Assembly: GCA_021803885.1 (NCBI GenBank)
Contig: JAJZKY010000393.1
Coordinates: 1-5,289, forward strand
Length of the DNA stretch: 5,289 nt
Origin: Planctomycetota bacterium
GTDB lineage: Bacteria > Planctomycetota > Phycisphaerae > WQYP01 > JAJZKY01
Direction: 5' to 3'
Shown here piece by piece: positions 1-3,811 of this stretch (the first letter of the stretch is position 1; the number at the start of each line of letters is the position of its first letter). The notes beneath the pieces are model-generated. The model was not told where the DNA came from. It saw only the letters and a program-made list of their open reading frames with translations, and made no database searches. A program made the position numbers and the translations under genes.

Positions 1-347
1 GTTCGGTCAGTCACTGTCGAGGCCGACATTCTGTAGACCTCAACCTGCCCAACAGCGGCTGCAGTCAACGAGTACGGTTTGTTCCCCATGATCGCGGGCA
101 GGCCAAGAAGTGATCCGGCAGGAACACGTGCAGTCATGATGGTTCTCTTTCCCGCCTGCATCGTGAGCTTAACCTCTCCTGCTTTCAGGTAGAACACGGC
201 TTCGGGTGCATCGCCTTGTCGAAAAAGGATGTCACCTGCGGGCGCGGTAATCGATTTCGCCCATCTTTCGACCGCCAATGCCAACTCCCTCGATGCAATG
301 CGGTCAACCAAAGTCTTGCGGTTCGAGATGTCAGTCCTAGTATCCAT
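1..347 (-). CDS. Crp/Fnr-family regulator, N-terminal cyclic-nucleotide-binding domain (partial)
   Basis: The minus strand reads open from an ATG at 345-347 to the left edge: 115 codons, no stop, C-terminus outside the window. Residues about 33-107 have the cupin-like fold signature of the cNMP-binding domain: APAGDILFRQGD (35-46), AVFYLKAGEVKL (50-61), and a GSLLGLPAIMG...PYSLTA stretch (78-96) where the phosphate-binding cassette should be. In E. coli CRP that cassette is GELGLF...RSA, with a Glu and an Arg holding cAMP. Here neither residue is visible, so the ligand is probably not cAMP, or there is none. An in-frame TAG 33 bases upstream rules out a longer ATG form. No Shine-Dalgarno is evident before the start. 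The DNA-binding helix-turn-helix expected at the C-terminus is not in view, so a stand-alone cNMP-binding protein cannot be excluded. It is divergent from the B12 genes and has a CRP-type palindrome in its upstream region. Confidence 0.85.
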   Translation of the reverse strand, partial: MDTRTDISNRKTLVDRIASRELALAVERWAKSITAPAGDILFRQGDAPEAVFYLKAGEVKLTMQAGKRTIMTARVPAGSLLGLPAIMGNKPYSLTAAAVGQVEVYRMSASTVTDR

Positions 348-367
348 GCTTGGAAATGCCGACGTGG

Positions 368-380
368 TGACTGGATTCTA
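368..380 (-). promoter_or_regulatory. Candidate class II (activator-dependent) promoter of the Crp-like gene
   Basis: On the minus strand TAGAAT (380 to 375) matches the sigma70 -10 consensus at five of six positions. The transcript would start near 368, giving a leader of about 20 nt before the ATG at 347. No -35 hexamer is seen. Instead, the palindrome at 402-417 is centred at 409.5, which is -41.5 from a start at 368, the classical position of a class II CRP site overlapping -35. The geometry is read from the sequence; activity and the exact start are inferred. Confidence 0.45.
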
Positions 381-401
381 GATTTCGTCGGGCAAGTCTA
401 C

Positions 402-417
402 TGTGATCCGTATCACA
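402..417. promoter_or_regulatory. CRP-type operator, TGTGA-N6-TCACA
   Basis: TGTGATCCGTATCACA is an inverted repeat with 6-bp arms (TGTGAT/ATCACA) and a 4-bp centre. It matches the E. coli CRP half-site consensus and spacing exactly. It lies between the Crp-like gene and the rightward B12 operon. Its centre is 41.5 bp upstream of the inferred leftward start and about 138 bp upstream of the inferred rightward start, so control of the regulator's own gene is the more natural reading. Which protein binds it is inference: the adjacent Crp-like product is the obvious candidate, but another family member could use the same motif. Confidence 0.7.
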
Positions 418-512
418 CTCAGCCTCACCTGATGAACCGCAATTGAGATGGGTAGCGCCCAAGTCTGGAAAGTAACGGCTTGCTGACAACAAGGGCTGTT
501 GAAAACGAGGGC
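418..512. other. Remainder of the divergent intergenic region
   Basis: No coding signal on either strand. The only structure I see is a small inverted repeat CAACA-AGGGC-TGTTG (487-501) ending 11 bp before the -35 of the rightward promoter, and an imperfect direct repeat GGGCTGTTGA / GGGCTTGA (493-502 and 509-516). Either could be an operator half-site pair, but both are short enough to be chance. Confidence 0.3.
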
Positions 513-541
513 TTGACTTCGATCGGATCAAATCCTATAGT
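513..541 (+). promoter_or_regulatory. Sigma70-type promoter of the cobU-cbiA-btuF operon
   Basis: TTGACT (513-518) and TATAGT (536-541) are separated by exactly 17 bp, each five of six to consensus. The expected start, about 7 nt after the -10, is near 548-549. That is exactly where the 5' strand of the riboswitch P1 helix begins, so the RNA would start with the aptamer. The match of two independent features makes this a well-supported promoter. Confidence 0.75.
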
Positions 542-548
542 TCCAACC

Positions 549-699
549 ATCTGGTGTTCGGGAAGACGGTGCAAATCCGTCACTACCCCGTAACTGTAAG
601 CGCCAAGAACTGAGCAGGATAGATTCCAGCCACTGCGGGCGAAGCCCGTGGGAAGGTGCTCAAGTTCGTTTGAGGTGTAAGTCAGGAGACCGGCCAGAT
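549..699 (+). promoter_or_regulatory. Cobalamin riboswitch 1 (aptamer)
   Basis: All the conserved parts of the cobalamin aptamer are present in order. The closing P1 helix is ATCTGG (549-554) with CCAGAT (694-699). Then come the GGGAAGACGGTGCAAATCCG block (560-579), the core ACTACCCCGTAACTGTAAGC (582-601), GCCACTG...GTGGGAAGG (629-656) enclosing a GC hairpin CGGGC-GAA-GCCCG (636-648), and the 3' B12 box AAGTCAGGAGACCGGCC (679-695). This family binds adenosyl- or other cobalamins and normally turns the downstream genes off. It precedes cobU by about 130 nt. No U-tract terminator follows, so control is probably at translation of cobU, with coupling carrying the effect to the overlapping genes. 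Confidence 0.95.
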
Positions 700-714
700 C
701 ATTTCCGGGCGAAT

Positions 715-736
715 CCAACTTCGATGGGAGAGTTGG
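715..736 (+). promoter_or_regulatory. P13-like hairpin, candidate kissing-loop partner of riboswitch 1
   Basis: CCAACT (715-720) pairs with AGTTGG (731-736) around a 10-nt loop. The loop contains AUGGG (724-728), which can pair over five bases (one G-U) with CCCGU (587-591) in the conserved L5 region of the aptamer. In known cobalamin riboswitches a hairpin downstream of P1 (P13) makes such an L5-L13 contact, which is the ligand-sensitive step. The pairing is visible; its role here is inferred, and the 15-nt linker after P1 is rather long. Confidence 0.45.
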
Positions 737-748
737 AGAGCATTCCAC

Positions 749-764
749 GCGGTCCTTTCACCGC
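749..764 (+). other. Small hairpin in the cobU leader
   Basis: GCGGT (749-753) and ACCGC (760-764) form a 5-bp stem with a 6-nt CCTTTC loop. It lies between the P13-like hairpin and the hairpin over the cobU ribosome-binding site. No U-run follows, so it is not an intrinsic terminator. Function unknown. Confidence 0.3.
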
Positions 765-787
765 ATTGAAAGCTGCCTGAATATCCC

Positions 788-823
788 GCTTCTCCGTGGC
801 GCTGCTGTGCCACGGACAGAGGC
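788..823 (+). promoter_or_regulatory. Shine-Dalgarno sequestering hairpin of cobU
   Basis: TCCGTGGC (793-800) pairs perfectly with GCCACGGA (809-816). After a 2-nt bulge (817-818) the stem continues as GCTTC (788-792) with GAGGC (819-823), one G-U pair included. The total is 13 bp around an 8-nt loop. The paired GAGG (819-822) is the core of the AGAGG ribosome-binding site (818-822) placed 6 nt before the cobU ATG at 829. This is what the OFF state of a translational riboswitch should look like. Confidence 0.65.
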
Positions 824-828
824 TTTGC

Positions 829-1383
829 ATGCAGGTATCTCACCGAAATTCGGTGACACTCGTGCTTGGGGGAGTGCGCAGCGGGAAGAGCCGTTTTGCG
901 CTCAATCTTGCTTCGCGCACGGATAGCGTGACTTTCGTTGCGACTGCACGGCCCTTGGACGATGAAATGCGGCGCAAGATCGAGCGGCACCGCCGGGAAC
1001 GGCCTGCGGAATGGAGCACTCGGGAAGAGCCGCTGAAGCTTGATGAAGGGATCGCCGAGAGCGAAGGCGCAAGTGAATTGATCATCATCGACTGCCTCAC
1101 CCTGTTCGCCGCGAATCTCCTGGAAGCGCATGGCGAAAATCAGGATGCGATCTGGGTCTCCATCGACGCGCTATGTCTCGCGCTAAAGAAGACCAATCGC
1201 CGCGTCGTGCTCGTATCGAACGAGGTTGGCAGCGGCATTGTCCCCGCGTATGCGGCGGGGCGGCAGTTTCGCGACCTGCTTGGAGAGATCAACCAGCGGG
1301 TGGCCGCCATTGCGGGCAACGTGGTGCTGATGGTCGCCGGTCTGCCTGTATGGATTAAACGCGGCCTTGAGGGACCGCAATGA
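829..1383 (+). CDS. cobU: Adenosylcobinamide kinase / adenosylcobinamide-phosphate guanylyltransferase
   Basis: This bifunctional cytoplasmic enzyme phosphorylates adenosylcobinamide and then converts it to adenosylcobinamide-GDP, the activated intermediate for attaching the lower-ligand nucleotide loop. The protein is 184 aa, close to the roughly 180 aa usual for CobU. Visible motifs: P-loop GGVRSGKS (14-21); TFVATARPLDDEM (35-47) and KIERHRRERPAEW (50-62), where His54 sits in the region of the family's guanylylated histidine; LIIIDCLTLFAANLL (84-98); VSNEVGSGIVP (129-139); and FRDLLGEINQ (147-156). I chose ATG 829 because AGAGG ends 6 nt before it and because the P-loop then lies near the N-terminus as in the family. 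The in-frame GTG at 796 lies inside the leader hairpin and has no ribosome-binding site. The stop overlaps the next start (ATGA), which suggests translational coupling. Known family function; no key residue appears missing. Confidence 0.95.
   Translation: MQVSHRNSVTLVLGGVRSGKSRFALNLASRTDSVTFVATARPLDDEMRRKIERHRRERPAEWSTREEPLKLDEGIAESEGASELIIIDCLTLFAANLLEAHGENQDAIWVSIDALCLALKKTNRRVVLVSNEVGSGIVPAYAAGRQFRDLLGEINQRVAAIAGNVVLMVAGLPVWIKRGLEGPQ
840..856. repeat. 17-bp palindrome inside the first codons of cobU
   Basis: TCACCGAA-A-TTCGGTGA has 8-bp arms around one base and begins 11 bases after the start of the cobU ATG (codons 4-10). As RNA it can form a 7-bp stem with an AAU loop, close enough to the start codon to affect initiation. 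As DNA it could be an operator. The sequence TCACCG also occurs at 758-763 in the leader, so its 3' arm has a possible alternative partner there. Confidence 0.5.
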
Positions 1384-2756
1384 GGGGCCTCCTGATCGCC
1401 GGCCCAGCAAGCGGAGTGGGCAAGACTACCATTGCGCTGGCCATCGCCGCAGGAATGCGCTTTCGCGGCTTGCGGGTGCAGGCATTCAAATGCGGCCCGG
1501 ATTTCCTCGACACCGGACATTTGAGCGCGGTAACAGGGCGGGCGGCTCTGAACCTCGACGGCTGGATGCTGAATCGCGAAGGCATTTGCGATGCGTTCGC
1601 CGAGGGTTGCGCTGCGACCGACATTGCTGTCGTCGAGGGCATGATGGGGCTTTTTGACGGTATTTCGGGAGAAGGTGACAAAGGCAGCGCGGCTGAGATT
1701 GCGAAAATCCTTTCCCTGCCGGTGATTCTCGTTGTCGATGCTTCAAAGAGCGCGCGCAGCATCGCGGCCGTGATCCGTGGATTCGAGGTGTTCGATCCGG
1801 ACCTGCGTTTGGGCAGTGTGGTCCTAAATGGCGTCGCTTCCGAGAAGCACTATCGCCTGCTTGCGGATGCCATTGCGAGCAATTGCGAGACACCGATTCT
1901 TGGCTGGGTGCCATACCAGGCGGCGGTGAACATACCGGAACGCCACCTGGGATTGCAGACCGCCGGCGAAATTGACTGGAGCGATAAACGGAGTGCCTTT
2001 GGAATTCTCGCAGAAGAGCGGTTGAACCTCGATCTTCTTCTGAGACCCGAGTTTCAGTTGGAGCCCCGCAAGATCGAAGTGAGCGCCATCGATGTGGAAC
2101 CAAAGGTGACGATTGGCGTGGCGCGCGATGCAGCATTCTGTTTCTACTACCAGGACAATTTGAATTTGTTGGAGCGTGCGGGCGCAAAGCTGGTCGAGTT
2201 CAGCCCTTTGCGTGATGCCCAACTGCCGGCTGGTGTCGACGGGCTCTATTTCGGCGGTGGGTATCCGGAACTCTATGTCAGGCAATTGAGCGCGAACATT
2301 GCGCTCGCAAGCGAGATTCGGGAGTTCGCCGCATCGGGCCTTCCGGTATACGCCGAGTGTGGCGGCATGATGTACCTGGGCGAGCGTCTGCGAACGCGTG
2401 ACGGGCAGGCGCATGCCATGGCCGGAGTACTTCCTATTGAAAGCGAGATGACGGAAAAGCTGGCGCGGTTTGGCTACGTTGAAATCGAGCTTCTGCAGGA
2501 TTGCTTGCTCGGCGAGCGAGGCATGGTTCTGCGCGGTCACAGCTTTCATCATTCACGAAGCACAAACACACACGTCGTTGCACCCGCGTTTCGCGCGCGC
2601 TATACACTCTCCGGAAAAACAACAGAGGAAGGATATGCCAGCGGCAACGTGTTCGCGAGTTATATCCACCTACACTTTCGGGGCGCACCCGAGATTGCAG
2701 ACCGTTTTGTTGCTTTGGCAGAGCAGGCAGAGATCCGAATGGGGGAGGTACGATGA
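1380..2756 (+). CDS. cbiA: Cobyrinate a,c-diamide synthase (CbiA/CobB)
   Basis: It uses glutamine and ATP to amidate the a and c side chains of cobyrinate (or the hydrogenobyrinate counterpart), an earlier step of corrin synthesis than CobU. At 458 aa it has the normal family length. The N-terminal dethiobiotin-synthase-like ATPase domain shows the P-loop GPASGVGKTT (8-17), KCGPDFLDTGHL (37-48), the NLDGWML segment (58-64), VVEGMMGLFDG (84-94) and the VVDAS strand (118-122). The C-terminal class I glutamine amidotransferase domain shows YFGGGYPEL (290-298), the nucleophile Cys327 in YAECGGMMYL, GHSFHHS (386-392) and SYIHLHF (427-433), which supplies the catalytic His. Its ATG overlaps the cobU stop by 4 bases and has GAGGGA at 1369-1374. 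Its own stop overlaps the next start in the same way. Whether the substrate is the cobalt-containing form (CbiA, anaerobic route) or the metal-free form (CobB, aerobic route) cannot be told from this window. Confidence 0.95.
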   Translation: MRGLLIAGPASGVGKTTIALAIAAGMRFRGLRVQAFKCGPDFLDTGHLSAVTGRAALNLDGWMLNREGICDAFAEGCAATDIAVVEGMMGLFDGISGEGDKGSAAEIAKILSLPVILVVDASKSARSIAAVIRGFEVFDPDLRLGSVVLNGVASEKHYRLLADAIASNCETPILGWVPYQAAVNIPERHLGLQTAGEIDWSDKRSAFGILAEERLNLDLLLRPEFQLEPRKIEVSAIDVEPKVTIGVARDAAFCFYYQDNLNLLERAGAKLVEFSPLRDAQLPAGVDGLYFGGGYPELYVRQLSANIALASEIREFAASGLPVYAECGGMMYLGERLRTRDGQAHAMAGVLPIESEMTEKLARFGYVEIELLQDCLLGERGMVLRGHSFHHSRSTNTHVVAPAFRARYTLSGKTTEEGYASGNVFASYIHLHFRGAPEIADRFVALAEQAEIRMGEVR

Positions 2757-3607
2757 AACGCTTTGTCCTGCTGTTGCTTATTCTCAGTCCCGCTATGTGC
2801 CTGGCATCGCGAAAGGTAACGGACGAACTCGGGCGCACGGTGGTGGTTCCGGACCATCCCCACAGATTGATCTGCCTTGCACCGAGCGTTGTGGATGACG
2901 TTTACAGTCTGGGAGCGGGATCGAATGTGATTGCCGTCTCCGATTACACGACCTATCCGCCAGAAGCGGCAAAGAAGTCGACTATCGGCGCTCCGCTGAA
3001 TCCGTCACTCGAAAAGATCATTGCACTGCATCCGGATCTGGTGCTGGGTACTGGAGGAATCAACCAAATTCCTGTGATCGATCAGCTTGCTCACTACGGA
3101 ATTCCCGTATTCATGGTGAATCCGCACGGGATCGCAGGCATATACAAATCGATTGTGAGTCTGGGTGAAGCGTTGAACCGCCAGGCACAGGCTAGAGCTC
3201 TTGTGAACGATCTCAAGGCGCGGGAACAGGCCGTGCGTGCCCGCATTCGAGGCAAGCCGGTGATCCGATTGTTCATGCCCATCTGGTACGCCCCGATCAT
3301 AACCATCGGCAAGCATGCTTTTATTACGGAACTGATTTGCGCGGCTGGTGGCAGCTCAATTACCAGCGATATCCCGCAGGAATGGCCGCAAGTGAGTCTT
3401 GAGGCGATGATCGCTCGCAAACCCGATGCATTGCTTTTGATCAAAGGCTCCAGACTTTCTCTGGATGATTTGGTTGGCCGGCCAGGATGGCAGGCTCTGA
3501 CAGCGGTTAGAAACAGGCGCGTTTATTACGTGGACAAGCGCATCGAGTTGCCCGGGCCCGCCGCAATTTACGCAATGGAGGAACTAGCCAAGGAACTTCA
3601 CCCGTAG
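2753..3607 (+). CDS. btuF: Periplasmic cobalamin-binding protein, BtuF-like
   Basis: This is a predicted soluble periplasmic binding protein (Peripl_BP_2 type) that hands corrinoid to an inner-membrane ABC importer. It is 284 aa with a Sec signal peptide: Lys2-Arg3, a hydrophobic run (4-11), and probable cleavage after LA at residue 18. Cys16 lies in PAMC, which is a poor lipobox, so I do not call a lipoprotein. BtuF-like landmarks are DELGRTVVVPDHPHRLICLAP (24-44), SDYTTYPPEA (63-72), the SLEKIIALHPDLVL segment (85-98) with Glu87, and VSLEAMIARKPDALLL (214-229) with Glu217. The two Glu residues sit where BtuF uses glutamates to dock on BtuC. Trp178 and Trp211 could line the ligand cleft. I chose ATG 2753, not an upstream start in the same frame, because GGGGGAGG (2741-2748) precedes it and the signal peptide begins there. 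It overlaps the cbiA stop by 4 bases. Related folds bind haem or siderophores, but the cobalamin riboswitches support B12. No permease or ATPase gene follows. Confidence 0.88.
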   Translation: MKRFVLLLLILSPAMCLASRKVTDELGRTVVVPDHPHRLICLAPSVVDDVYSLGAGSNVIAVSDYTTYPPEAAKKSTIGAPLNPSLEKIIALHPDLVLGTGGINQIPVIDQLAHYGIPVFMVNPHGIAGIYKSIVSLGEALNRQAQARALVNDLKAREQAVRARIRGKPVIRLFMPIWYAPIITIGKHAFITELICAAGGSSITSDIPQEWPQVSLEAMIARKPDALLLIKGSRLSLDDLVGRPGWQALTAVRNRRVYYVDKRIELPGPAAIYAMEELAKELHP

Positions 3608-3645
3608 GACTGCACGCAATCCGTCATCAACAATAAAAGTTAATC

Positions 3646-3789
3646 CGCAGAATGCTCGGGAAGCGCGGTGAGAATCCGCCACTACCCCGTAACTGTAAGC
3701 GTGGAGAACCTGCTCAGGGTGCCACTGGAGACACACTCCGGGAAGGCGGGCAGGTTTGAGGAAGCGCAAGTCAGGAGACCGGTTCTGCG
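3646..3789 (+). promoter_or_regulatory. Cobalamin riboswitch 2 (aptamer)
   Basis: A second full aptamer starts 38 nt after the btuF stop. P1 is CGCAGAA (3646-3652) with TTCTGCG (3783-3789), 7 bp. Conserved blocks follow: CGGGAAGCGCGGTGAGAATC (3657-3676), the core ACTACCCCGTAACTGTAAGC (3681-3700), GCCACTGGAG...CTCCGGGAAGG (3721-3746) and the B12 box AAGTCAGGAGACCGG (3768-3782). The core and B12 box are identical to those of riboswitch 1, but the peripheral arms differ in sequence and length, so this is not a recent tandem duplication. It lies 22 nt before the receptor start, so translational control of the receptor is likely. I see no convincing promoter in 3608-3645 (only A+T-rich -10-like strings without a -35) and no terminator before it. 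Confidence 0.95.
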
Positions 3790-3795
3790 CAGCAA

Positions 3796-3809
3796 ATTCC
3801 GAGGGGAAT
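3796..3809 (+). promoter_or_regulatory. Ribosome-binding site of the receptor gene within a small hairpin
   Basis: GAGGGG (3801-3806) is a good Shine-Dalgarno 5 nt before the ATG at 3812 and decides that start. ATTCC (3796-3800) can pair with GGAAT (3805-3809), placing GAGG in a tetraloop. This 5-bp stem is weak alone. The exposed GGGG could also pair with CCCC (3685-3688) in the L5 region of riboswitch 2, which would hide the site when the aptamer is folded. The pairings are visible; their use is inferred. Confidence 0.5.
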
Positions 3810-3811
3810 GT

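Noticed and set aside
216..446. 76-codon plus-strand reading frame near the left edge
   Set aside because: It runs antisense through the cNMP-binding domain and across the CRP-type operator; the product has no recognisable features.
724..780. 18-codon upstream reading frame in the cobU leader
   Set aside because: No Shine-Dalgarno precedes its ATG, and that ATG lies in the loop of the P13-like hairpin; I see no reason to think it is translated.
796..828. GTG start at 796 giving an 11-residue longer CobU
   Set aside because: It lies inside the strong leader hairpin, has no Shine-Dalgarno, and adds residues before the P-loop that the family lacks; ATG 829 has AGAGG at the right distance.
793..828. 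GC-rich hairpin before cobU as an intrinsic terminator
   Set aside because: No U-tract follows the stem, and the 3' strand extends into the Shine-Dalgarno, which fits translational control better.
1486..2187. Long minus-strand reading frames over cbiA (also 1824-2552)
   Set aside because: They are opposite-strand shadows of a well-conserved gene, with Arg/Ser/Pro-rich, motif-free products.
2501..2752. Upstream in-frame start for the BtuF-like protein at 2501
   Set aside because: It would overlap about 250 bases of cbiA with low-complexity Arg-rich residues; the signal peptide and a strong ribosome-binding site mark ATG 2753.
3608..3645. Separate promoter for the second riboswitch
   Set aside because: TAAAAG (3634-3639) or GTTAAT (3639-3644) could be weak -10 elements, but no acceptable -35 lies at 16-18 bp, so I do not annotate one.
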